Positions 31,449-39,039 of a DNA stretch of 48,521 nucleotides are shown piece after piece; positions within the stretch are counted from its first letter, which is position 1; each line of letters opens with the position of its first letter. The position numbers and the translations under genes are program-made. The stretch is from Streptomyces cucumeris. Lineage in GTDB: Bacteria; Actinomycetota; Actinomycetes; Streptomycetales; Streptomycetaceae. Location of the stretch: positions 10,243 through 58,763 of the forward strand of contig NZ_JANCLX010000009.1 of assembly GCF_024295805.1 (NCBI RefSeq), in the 5' to 3' direction. Below the pieces are notes generated by a model, which searched no databases, had not been told where the DNA came from, and worked only from the letters and a program-made list of their open reading frames with translations.

Positions 31449-34037
31449 GTGACGGCCCTGCCCGACCCCGCGGCCTCGCGGGCGGTGCTCATCGGCACCG
31501 GTGACTACGTCCATCTGGAATCCATCCCGGCGGTGTCCGCCAATCTGGGGGCGCTGGCCGACGCGCTGTGTTCCGCACGCTCCTGGGGCCTCGCCCGGGA
31601 GCACTGCACGGTGATCGAGGACCCGGTGGCCGCGGTCGACGTCCTGGAGGCGGTCCGCACCGCCGCCGAGGAGGCCACCGACACCCTGCTGGTGTACTTC
31701 GCCGGACACGGTCTGGTCGAACCGCGCCGCGGTGAGCTGTACCTCGGACTGACCCGCTCGATGCCACAGCGGTCCTACACCGGTCTGCCGTACGGCGCCC
31801 TGCGCGATGTGGTGCTGGACGGGCGGGCCGACCGTCAGGTGATGCTGCTGGACTGCTGCTTCAGCGGGCGCGCGCTGGGCTTCATGGCGAGCGCGGACTC
31901 GGTCGTCGACCGGGCGGAGACCGAGGGCACCTATCTGCTGGCCGCCGTGCCCGACACCAGCTACGCGCTCGCCCCGCCCGGTGAACCCCACACCGCGTTC
32001 ACCGGTGAGGTGCTCCGGGTGCTGCGCGACGGGGTGCCGGACGGGCCGGAGTTACTCGACCTGGACACCGTCTACGCCCGGGTGCACGCGGCGCTGCGGG
32101 CCAAGGGGCGGCCGCTGCCGCAGAAGCGCGCCCGCAACAGCGCCGGACGGCTCGCCCTGGTCCGTAACGCGGCCTGGGTCCCGCCGGGTTTCGGACCGCC
32201 GCCCCCGCCGCATACGGTCGTGCCGCCCCGGCCCACCCGGCCCCCGGCACCCGCCACCGGAGATCCGCGCCGCCGCCGGATCCGCGCCGCGGTGGTGGGG
32301 GCGGTGAGCGTCGCGCTGCTGGCCGCGGGCATTCCGCTGGCGCGCGGCTGGCTGGCGGACGACGGGGACGGGAAACCGTCGGCGGCGGACGGACGGCCGA
32401 AGGACGCCGTGGTCACCACCGGCTACAACGCCGCGACCAAGGGCATCGTGAACCCTTCGACAGACCGCGACGGTGAGCTGCGGTTCGTCGCCGCATGGGA
32501 GGACTCCTGGGACCCCCAGCGGATGTACTCCTCCGGCGGATGGAACTTCGCCCGCTACTTCACCCGCCAACTGGTCACCTGGTCCACCGCCCCCGGGGAC
32601 AAGAGCACCACGCTGGTGGCGGACCTCGCGAAGGACACGGCCCGGGTGACGGACGGCGGGCGGACCTACACGTACACCCTGCGCGAGGGCGTCACCTGGG
32701 AGAACGGCAAACCGGTCACCGCGCAGGACATCAAGTACGGGATCGAGCGCGGCTGGGCGACCGATGTCCTGCCCGGCGGCCCGGACCAGCTCCAGCGAGC
32801 GCTCGACCCCGAGCACACCTACCGGGGACCGTACAAGGACACGGGAGGGCTCAAGGCCATCGAGACGCATGGCGACAGCACCATCGTCTTCCGTCTCCCC
32901 AAGCCGGACGCGGACTTCGAGCAGTTGCTTGCGATGCCCGCGGCCTCGCCGGTGCCCAAGTCCGCGGACACGAAGAAGAAGTACGGCGAGCGTCCTCTCT
33001 CCTCCGGCCCGTACAAGTTCGTCTCCCCCAGGACGAGCGGACCCCTGAAGCTGAAGCGGAACGACGAGTGGGACAGGAAATCGGATCTGATCCGCACCGC
33101 CCTGCCGGAGACGATCCGCCTCGATGTCGACGAGAACCCGGGAAGCCGGAGCAATGGCCTCTTCAGCGGCAGATACGACCTGGAGCTCACTCCCGCCGCC
33201 CTGCAAGACGGACCCCGGATCCAGGCCATGGCACGGGGCAAACTCAGGGAGCAGCTCGACAATCCCCGGACCGGACTCACCCGCTTTCTGGCCCTCCCCC
33301 GGTCCGTCACCCCCATGGACAACGTCCACTGCCGCAGGGCGGTCCGGCTCGCCGTGGACCGGAAATCCGTGCAAACCGCCTTCGGCGGCGCCGGCGCGGG
33401 GGGCGACCTCGCCGCGACCCTGCTTCCCCCGTCCCTCGGGGGTTCCACGAACGGCGCACCGGCGGAGGTCGATGCCTCCGCGGCCAAGGACGAGTTGAAG
33501 AAATGCGGCCACACGAAGGGCTTCTCGACCACCCTCGCGGTCCGGAACGACCGCACGCCCGAGCGTGATGCCGCCGAGGTGGTTCAGGAGTCCCTGAAGC
33601 AGGCCGGGATCACCGTCAGGATCGAGGAGATCCCCTTTGGTGAGATGCTCACCGCCACGGGCTCGCCCAGCACCGTGAAGAAGAAGGGCTACGGCATCAT
33701 CCTCACGACGTGGGGCGCGGACGTCCCGACCGCTCAGGGCTTCCTCCGGCCCTTGGCCGACGGCCGTTTCATCGAACCCACGGGCAACTACAACTCCGCC
33801 CTGGTCGACAACACCGCGATCAACGAGCGCTTCGACGCCGCGACCGGCGGCCTGAGCGTCAAGAAGGCCGCGGAGCACTACGCGGCGATCGACAAAGCCC
33901 TGGTCGACGACGCCGCCTACGTACCGCTCCTCTTCCAGCGGGGCTACAGCTGGCGCAGCACCCGGCTCACCAATGTGCACACCAGCGACGCGTACTCCGG
34001 CGGCTATGACATGGCGACCCTGGGGGTCAAGGGCTGA
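31449..34037 (+). CDS. Caspase-like protease fused through a membrane segment to an SBP family 5 substrate-binding domain
   Basis: An 862-residue chimera. Residues about 1-245 are a caspase/C14 peptidase domain with the catalytic dyad His87 (YFAGHG) and Cys137 (LLDCCFSG). A Pro-rich linker leads to a basic stop (RRRRIR) and one membrane helix at about 282-303. Residues about 345-860 are an ABC-transporter solute-binding domain, family 5 (peptide/nickel type): FVAAWEDSWDPQRMYSSGGW, REGVTWENGKPVTAQDIKYG and LSSGPYKFVSP. Predicted topology is protease inside, binding domain outside. No ABC permease or ATPase is nearby, so the binding domain is probably a sensor, not an importer. The GTG start has AGGGG 8 bases upstream. 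The C-terminal half uses rare codons (AGG, AGA, AAA) more than the N-terminal half. Confidence 0.9.
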   Translation: MTALPDPAASRAVLIGTGDYVHLESIPAVSANLGALADALCSARSWGLAREHCTVIEDPVAAVDVLEAVRTAAEEATDTLLVYFAGHGLVEPRRGELYLGLTRSMPQRSYTGLPYGALRDVVLDGRADRQVMLLDCCFSGRALGFMASADSVVDRAETEGTYLLAAVPDTSYALAPPGEPHTAFTGEVLRVLRDGVPDGPELLDLDTVYARVHAALRAKGRPLPQKRARNSAGRLALVRNAAWVPPGFGPPPPPHTVVPPRPTRPPAPATGDPRRRRIRAAVVGAVSVALLAAGIPLARGWLADDGDGKPSAADGRPKDAVVTTGYNAATKGIVNPSTDRDGELRFVAAWEDSWDPQRMYSSGGWNFARYFTRQLVTWSTAPGDKSTTLVADLAKDTARVTDGGRTYTYTLREGVTWENGKPVTAQDIKYGIERGWATDVLPGGPDQLQRALDPEHTYRGPYKDTGGLKAIETHGDSTIVFRLPKPDADFEQLLAMPAASPVPKSADTKKKYGERPLSSGPYKFVSPRTSGPLKLKRNDEWDRKSDLIRTALPETIRLDVDENPGSRSNGLFSGRYDLELTPAALQDGPRIQAMARGKLREQLDNPRTGLTRFLALPRSVTPMDNVHCRRAVRLAVDRKSVQTAFGGAGAGGDLAATLLPPSLGGSTNGAPAEVDASAAKDELKKCGHTKGFSTTLAVRNDRTPERDAAEVVQESLKQAGITVRIEEIPFGEMLTATGSPSTVKKKGYGIILTTWGADVPTAQGFLRPLADGRFIEPTGNYNSALVDNTAINERFDAATGGLSVKKAAEHYAAIDKALVDDAAYVPLLFQRGYSWRSTRLTNVHTSDAYSGGYDMATLGVKG

Positions 34038-34054
34038 CGCCGTACGCGGAAGGG

Positions 34055-34084
34055 CCCCCGCCCGGGGGCACGGCCGGGCGGGGG
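34055..34084. terminator. Terminator between the caspase and AAA+ genes
   Basis: A perfect 11-bp stem (CCCCCGCCCGG and complement) with an 8-base loop lies in the 60 bp between the converging stop codons. Confidence 0.7.
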
Positions 34085-34097
34085 CGGCTGGGGCGGG

Positions 34098-35270
34098 TCA
34101 CCCCTCGCGGGGTGACGGCACTGCGTTCGCGACGGCTTCGGCGACGCCGGGTGGCGCGGGTACCGGGGTGGGCGGGGCGGCGGGTTCACCGCGGCGGGGC
34201 CGTCCCGCCTTGATGCGCTCCACCGCGTCGAGCAGATCCCGCTGCCCGACCCGGTTCCGCCCGGTGCGCAGCACCTCGGCCGCCGCGTCGATCACCGCGC
34301 GGCAGATGTCCCGCCCGGTGACGTCGTCGACCTCGGCCAGGGCCTCGGGTGAGACGGTGTCGTCCCGGGGCAGGGCCTCGGGGAGGTGGCGCCGCCAGAT
34401 CTGGGTGCGGGCCGCCCGGTCCGGGCTGGGGAACCGGACGTGCCACACCCTGCTGTCGAACGCGGTGTCATACGCGGTCACCAGGTTGGTGGCGAACACC
34501 ACCAGCCCCTCATGGCTGTCCAGCGCGGTGAGCATCTCGCTCCGCATGGCGTTCACCGCGGCCTCCGAGCCATGGCTCGTGGTCTCGAACCGCGCGGACA
34601 TCAGTGAGTCCGCCTCGTCGAGGAAGAGCACCGCGCCCTGCTCACGGGCGGCGTGGAAGAGCGCCGCGAGGTTCTTCGGGCCCTCCCCGTGGAACTTGCT
34701 CTCCAACTGCGAGCCCCGGGCCACGATCACGGGGCGGCCCAGCCGGTCGGCGATGGCATGCGCGGCGAGGGTCTTGCCGGTGCCGGGCCCGCCTTCGAGG
34801 TTCACCGCCGAGCTGGGGTGCGGCTGGATGCTCCGCAGCCCCCAGTCGTCGAACAGCACCCCGCGCCGCTCCACGGTGTGCACCGCGCGCAACAGGTGCT
34901 CCAGGGTCCCCTCGGGCAGCACCAGGCGGTCGAAGGTGTACAGCGGGGCGGTGGCGGTGAACCACCGGGCCCGTTCGGCCGTCGACGGTTCGTCCGGCGC
35001 GGGCGCCGGGTCCGCCCCGTCCGGTATCCGCTCGTCCGCCGGCCAGGGGCGGTTGGTGAGGGTCACGGTGAGCGGACGCGGCCCGTGGCTGACGCTGAAC
35101 GCCTTGGCGGCGGCGATCAGCCGGGTGCGCAGCAGCCCCGCCTCGACGGCGTCGGCGCTCCGGGGGATACCGCTGACGGCGAAGGAGTGACGGACGGCCC
35201 CCGCCGTGTGGGCCCCGGGGTGTCCGGCGGCCGCGGTGGCGCGGTCCCCGGTCCGTCCATGGCTCTTCAC
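34098..35270 (-). CDS. AAA+ ATPase
   Basis: A 390-residue protein with an N-terminal domain of about 125 residues and a single AAA+ module: Walker A GGPGTGKT near 160, Walker B VLFLDEADSLM near 212, and the sensor/arginine-finger region AYDTAFDSRVWHVRFP. A helical lid (TGRDICRAVIDAAAEVL) and a Pro-rich tail follow. The module resembles remodelling AAA+ ATPases of the FtsH/Cdc48-like clade; the target is unknown. GTG 35270 has GGAGGAG about 8 bases upstream. It is the last gene of a three-gene operon that converges on the caspase gene. Confidence 0.88.
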   Translation of the reverse strand: MKSHGRTGDRATAAAGHPGAHTAGAVRHSFAVSGIPRSADAVEAGLLRTRLIAAAKAFSVSHGPRPLTVTLTNRPWPADERIPDGADPAPAPDEPSTAERARWFTATAPLYTFDRLVLPEGTLEHLLRAVHTVERRGVLFDDWGLRSIQPHPSSAVNLEGGPGTGKTLAAHAIADRLGRPVIVARGSQLESKFHGEGPKNLAALFHAAREQGAVLFLDEADSLMSARFETTSHGSEAAVNAMRSEMLTALDSHEGLVVFATNLVTAYDTAFDSRVWHVRFPSPDRAARTQIWRRHLPEALPRDDTVSPEALAEVDDVTGRDICRAVIDAAAEVLRTGRNRVGQRDLLDAVERIKAGRPRRGEPAAPPTPVPAPPGVAEAVANAVPSPREG

Positions 35271-35320
35271 GGAGCTCTCTCCTCCTCTCTGGGTGGCTGC
35301 GCGGATGGCGGCTCGGCGGG

Positions 35321-35635
35321 TCATCCCCATACGGCGACCTGGTGGGCGGCGTGGGCGCTGCGTACCCGCTCGTCGGCCTGTTTGCCCTCGACCCGGCGGC
35401 TGTCGACGAACTTCTCCAGGGAGGTGTCGAACAGGCCCTGGATATAGGTGACGTTGCCGTTGCGGATGTCCTCGGCGACGGTGATGGCACGCAGGTCGGG
35501 GTCGGTCTGGAGCCGCTCGCCGCGGGCGCGGAACCAGTCGGTGAGGAATTCGATGGTCACCATGACGACGTAGACCACCGCGACGGCGCCCAGGCCGCCG
35601 AGCGCGACGAGGACCATGGCCAGCAGACTCAGCAT
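35321..35635 (-). CDS. Small single-TM protein, middle gene of the AAA+ operon
   Basis: A 104-residue protein with an N-terminal membrane helix (about 3-32, VLVALGGLGAVAVVYVVMVT) followed by a charged, largely helical domain containing RLQTDPDLRAITVAEDIRNG. The start overlaps the preceding gene by 7 bp and lacks its own ribosome site, so translation is coupled. It may anchor the ATPase or its partner to the membrane. I do not recognise a family. Confidence 0.75.
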   Translation of the reverse strand: MLSLLAMVLVALGGLGAVAVVYVVMVTIEFLTDWFRARGERLQTDPDLRAITVAEDIRNGNVTYIQGLFDTSLEKFVDSRRVEGKQADERVRSAHAAHQVAVWG

Positions 35636-36156
35636 GACGGTGCAGCCTCTCCGAAGACGATGAGATCGGTGTCCCCGAAGGCGTCGGACAGTTCGTCGTC
35701 CAGCCTCCGGGCCCGGCAGATCCAGACCGGGGCGGGCGTGCCGGTCCCGCCGTCGCCACCGCCGTCGCGGACCCGGCCCTGCCGGGGCTCGCGGTGCTCG
35801 CGGTTCCGCCGGTCCTCGCGGTGGCCGTCGCTCTCGCCATGGCCGTCGCCCAGCGGGGTGCCGTCCTCGTCCAGGAAGAAGGTCTGTACGAGGAATTCAT
35901 GGCCCGTGCGGCGGCGGAGGACCGCGCCGGCCGTCGCGCCGGGCGCCTGGGAATGGTTGGTGACCAGGAAGTCGACCACATCGGCGTAGCCGAGGACATC
36001 ACGCAGCGGCGGACGCTTGGCGTTGAGTTCGTCCCTGGCCTCGCTGATGCGGTCGCCCCAGTTGATGAGGGATTCGATCCGGCGGAGCATGGTGTCGGCG
36101 GTGCCCAGCAGACGGTCGGACGTCGCTCCGTCCCGCGCTGCGCGGTGTTCGGACAT
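35629..36156 (-). CDS. Uncharacterised protein, first gene of the AAA+ operon
   Basis: A 175-residue protein without a recognised family. The N-terminal part is helical (LLGTADTMLRRIESLINWGD), the centre contains AVLRRRTGHEFLVQTFFLDE, then comes a low-complexity stretch rich in D, G, H, R and E, and a C-terminal segment APVWICRARRLDDELSDAFG. ATG 36156 has GGAG 5 bases upstream; the open frame continues to 36306 but crosses a hairpin. Its overlap with the membrane protein and proximity to the AAA+ gene suggest one complex. Confidence 0.7.
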   Translation of the reverse strand: MSEHRAARDGATSDRLLGTADTMLRRIESLINWGDRISEARDELNAKRPPLRDVLGYADVVDFLVTNHSQAPGATAGAVLRRRTGHEFLVQTFFLDEDGTPLGDGHGESDGHREDRRNREHREPRQGRVRDGGGDGGTGTPAPVWICRARRLDDELSDAFGDTDLIVFGEAAPSC

Positions 36157-36177
36157 GGCTTCTCCGTTTCTCGGATG

Positions 36178-36208
36178 GCGGGCCCCCGCTCTCCCCTCGG
36201 GGGCCCGC
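36178..36208 (-). terminator. Terminator downstream of the LuxR-type gene
   Basis: A perfect 10-bp stem (GCGGGCCCCC and complement) with an 11-base loop lies between the LuxR-type gene stop and the AAA+ operon start, both on the minus strand. Confidence 0.65.
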
Positions 36209-36313
36209 TTCCGATCCTCCGCGCCGGGGGTGTCGCTCCGCGTCCCACGCCGGTGCGGGGAATTCCGGCCGCCGGTGTCGTCTCCCGTGACGACAGAATC
36301 CGACAACGGCCTC

Positions 36314-37258
36314 CTAGACGCCGCGCCGCGGCGGGTGGGCGCCCAGTGCGCTGAGCCTGCGCAGCAGCAGATCCGGCTTGCTGTGCCGGGAGCACACGTA
36401 CATCGCGAACATCATGCGGACGTCGGCGGGCTTGGAGCGGATGCCGCAGACCGTCATGGCCCGTTCGATCTGGGTGCGGACGGTCGAGACCTTCACATCG
36501 AGCTGGGCGGCGGTCTCCTCGTAGGAGTAGCCGTCCGCGTACCACTCCAGCGCCCGGACCATTCCGTCGCTCAGCCCGGCCGCCCAGCTCGAGAACACCA
36601 CCGGCTCATGGGCCGTGGCCGGGTGGCCGGGTGCCGCCGGGTCCGGTACGTCCGGCAGGGTGATCCGGCCGAGCCCGGCCGCGGCGCAGCGGGTGCGCAG
36701 CAGATGGAGGTCCTCGCGGTAGCACTCCTCGGTGACGTCCAGTTCGTCCAGGATCCAGGCCACCCGCCCGCCGCGGGCGGTGCGCGCCAGCACATCGGCG
36801 AGATAGGGCTCCACGGTGAGGCCGCACTCGCGCACGGCCGCCTCCAGCGCGGAGGCCAGATGCGGTTTGAGCCAGTGCGGATGGTGGCGGGCGTCCCATA
36901 CGGCGTTGGCCAGCACGACCGCGCTGACCGTCTTGCCGAACACCGCGCGCGCCCCGCACACCCACGGCGCGACCCGCTGCCGCCACTGCTCGGAGGCGGT
37001 GCACACCACCACGTCCGAGCGCCGCACCAGTTCGGTGAACCGCTCGGCGGTGCCGACGCCCCGCAGATCGGCCACGCAGACGTCGTACTCAGCGCCGCTG
37101 ACGGTCAGCCGCTCCACCGAGGGAACGTCGCTCACCACCGTCAGCCGTGGGTCCGCGTCGAGCGCGGCGACCAGGCCCCGCCGGGTCATCTCGTGGTCCT
37201 CGACCACCGCCACCTGGAGCGGCGGTCCGCCACCGTGCTCCGCAGTGCCGTCCCTCAT
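36314..37258 (-). CDS. Orphan response-regulator-like LuxR-type protein with a long central region
   Basis: A 314-residue protein. The receiver (about 14-125) keeps the acidic pair E20/D21, phospho-acceptor D64 (DVCVADLRG) and K108. A central region of about 115 residues, longer than in NarL-type regulators, contains ARGGRVAWILDELDVTEECY and many cysteines. The C-terminal helix-turn-helix includes WYADGYSYEETAAQLDVKVS and STVRTQIERAMTVCGIRSKP. The ATG at 37258 follows a G-rich ribosome site. No kinase is adjacent. The AAA+ operon downstream on the same strand is a candidate target. Confidence 0.82.
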   Translation of the reverse strand: MRDGTAEHGGGPPLQVAVVEDHEMTRRGLVAALDADPRLTVVSDVPSVERLTVSGAEYDVCVADLRGVGTAERFTELVRRSDVVVCTASEQWRQRVAPWVCGARAVFGKTVSAVVLANAVWDARHHPHWLKPHLASALEAAVRECGLTVEPYLADVLARTARGGRVAWILDELDVTEECYREDLHLLRTRCAAAGLGRITLPDVPDPAAPGHPATAHEPVVFSSWAAGLSDGMVRALEWYADGYSYEETAAQLDVKVSTVRTQIERAMTVCGIRSKPADVRMMFAMYVCSRHSKPDLLLRRLSALGAHPPRRGV

Positions 37259-37655
37259 GCCGATCCCCCCCTGTTCCGGCACGTCGGTGTGCCGTGTTCC
37301 GTGCCCGCGCCGCGCGGGACAGGGATCGGCACGGTGCGCGGGCGGAAGTCCGCCGTGCCGCGGGGGGTGGTGGAGCGCGCGCCGCTCGTCCGCGCACGGC
37401 CGTCGGCCGTCTCCGTACGCTCCACCTGGTTCCCCCGTCGTCCCCCGACCTCCGGCAGGGCGGCGCCATTGCCCATGGCGTCCGTTCTCATGCCAGGGGC
37501 ATGGCCCTGCCGGAAGACCTCCCAGTCTGGGCAGACCGGGGAAGGCGCAATAGGGACCCTTGGCCCTTGATCAGGTGACCGGCGCGGATACCGGAGGGCG
37601 CATGGAGGCATTCAAGGGGCGTGCGAACGAAGGGAGTTCACGCCGGGGCGGTGCG
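37259..37655. other. 397-bp region without a supported gene
   Basis: On the minus strand an open frame from ATG 37491 (or 37476) runs to a TGA at 37255 that overlaps the LuxR-type ATG by 4 bp, and its third codon positions are mostly G or C. It has no ribosome site and an Arg/Thr/Gly-rich, fold-less sequence, so I do not call it a gene. The rest probably contains the LuxR-type promoter and the end of the hydrolase transcript. No clear hairpin marks that end. Confidence 0.4.
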
Positions 37656-38870
37656 CTACTCCTCCCGGGCCGCCAGGGACGTCCGCACCGCGCGTACCAG
37701 CGCCTGCGCCCGCGGATCCGCGGTGACCCCGCGCTGCATCCCGTTGGTGACATAGCCGAAGCCGATCCGGGCCCCGGGGTCGGCGAAGGCGAGCGAGCCA
37801 CCGCGGCCCGGGTGGCCGAAGGAGCCGGGCCCGAGCAGCGGGGACGCCGGTCCGTGCAGCATGTAGCCGAGCCCGAAGCGGGTACCGACCACCAGCACCC
37901 GGTCCGGCCCCGCCGACTCCTCGGTACGGGCCAGGGTCAGGGTCGCCGGGGCGAAGAGCCGTCCCCCCGCGCGGGCGGTGCGGGCCGAGGGCAGCGGCCC
38001 GATCAGCGCCGCGTAGAAGCGGGCCAGCGCGTCGGCGGTGGCCACCCCGCCCGAGGCGGGCAGTTCAGCGGCGAGATACGCCGGGTCGTTCTCGTCCGGC
38101 AGCGGGGTGATCGCGGCGAACGCCCGCCGCGTCAGCGACTCCGGGTCCTGGTACGCCTCGGTGACCGACCGCTTGGGGCGCAGCCGCAGCCCCTGGGCGG
38201 CGGGGCCCGCGGGCGCCTCGACGGACGCGATCCGGCCGACGCGTGCGCGCTGCTCCGCGGGGAGCCCGAGCCACAGGTCGAGGCCGAGCGGACCGCTGAT
38301 CTCCTCGGCGATCCAGCGTCCGATGGTCCGTCCGGTCACCCGGCGCACCAGCTCGCTCATCAGCCAGCTATAGGTCTGGGCGTGGTAGCCGTGGTCGGTT
38401 CCGGGTTCCCACACGGGACGCTGGGCGGCGACGGCCCGCGGACCGGATGTCCCGTCCACCGCCTCGTCCGGGGTCAGCGGGGTGTCGAGCACCGGTATCC
38501 CGGTGCGGTGGCCGAGCAGATGCCGTACGAGCACCCGCTCCTTGCCGTTCGTCTTGAACTCCGGCCAGTAGGTGCCGACCCGGCCGTCCAGGTCGAGCTG
38601 GCCGCGCTGGTGGAGCAGCAGCGGCACCGCGGCGGCGACGCCCTTGGTGACGGACCGGACGACCTGCGCGGTGTGCCGGGTCCACGGCTCCGCGGTGCCG
38701 TCGGCCGGGTCGTCCGCGTACCGGACACCGCCCCACAGGTCGACGACCTTCTCGCCCTCGCGGTAGAGAACCACGGCCGCGCCGCGCTCACCGCGGCGGG
38801 CGAAGTTCTCGGCGAAAGCGTCCCGGACCGGTTCGAAACCGTCGGCCACCGTGCCCTGGACGTCCACCAC
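37656..38870 (-). CDS. Serine beta-lactamase-fold hydrolase/esterase
   Basis: A 404-residue class C beta-lactamase-related protein of the EstB/D,D-peptidase type. The nucleophile motif is SVTK at S73-K76; the general-base tyrosine lies in GYHAQTYSW near 162-167; FGHPGRGGS near 325 is the third motif. There is no signal peptide, so it is probably an intracellular esterase, not a secreted lactamase. The GTG at 38870 has AGGAG 8 bases upstream; the second GTG (38867) is also possible. It stands alone on the minus strand; the substrate is unknown. Confidence 0.9.
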   Translation of the reverse strand: MVDVQGTVADGFEPVRDAFAENFARRGERGAAVVLYREGEKVVDLWGGVRYADDPADGTAEPWTRHTAQVVRSVTKGVAAAVPLLLHQRGQLDLDGRVGTYWPEFKTNGKERVLVRHLLGHRTGIPVLDTPLTPDEAVDGTSGPRAVAAQRPVWEPGTDHGYHAQTYSWLMSELVRRVTGRTIGRWIAEEISGPLGLDLWLGLPAEQRARVGRIASVEAPAGPAAQGLRLRPKRSVTEAYQDPESLTRRAFAAITPLPDENDPAYLAAELPASGGVATADALARFYAALIGPLPSARTARAGGRLFAPATLTLARTEESAGPDRVLVVGTRFGLGYMLHGPASPLLGPGSFGHPGRGGSLAFADPGARIGFGYVTNGMQRGVTADPRAQALVRAVRTSLAAREE

Positions 38871-39005
38871 TGATCCGACTCCTGCCCTGCCGACCCGACC
38901 GAGTGCGCTGTGTCTTCCGCTGTGCCCCCCTTATGGTGCAACGGACCCCGGCGCAGGTCCGGACCGGGCCCCCTTCCTCGGCCACCTCCGGCCGGGTCCA
39001 CGGCA

Positions 39006-39039
39006 GGATCCGCTCACCCGCCGGATCCGCTCACGCGCC
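39006..39039. repeat. 17-bp tandem duplication including the cbiO stop codon
   Basis: The unit starting GGATCCGCTCAC occurs twice head to tail (39006-39022 and 39023-39039), with one difference. The cbiO TGA lies in the copy nearer the gene, and the second copy places another TGA 17 bp further on. Confidence 0.75.

Noticed and set aside
31449..34037. Interpretation of the caspase-SBP gene as an ordinary oligopeptide importer lipoprotein
   Set aside because: The N-terminus is a caspase domain, not a signal peptide, there is no lipobox Cys, and no permease or ATPase gene is adjacent.
37255..37491. Small minus-strand frame ending in an ATGA overlap with the LuxR-type gene
   Set aside because: High G/C third positions and the overlap are tempting, but there is no ribosome site, no recognisable fold, and such overlaps are frequent by chance at this base composition. 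Conservation would be needed.
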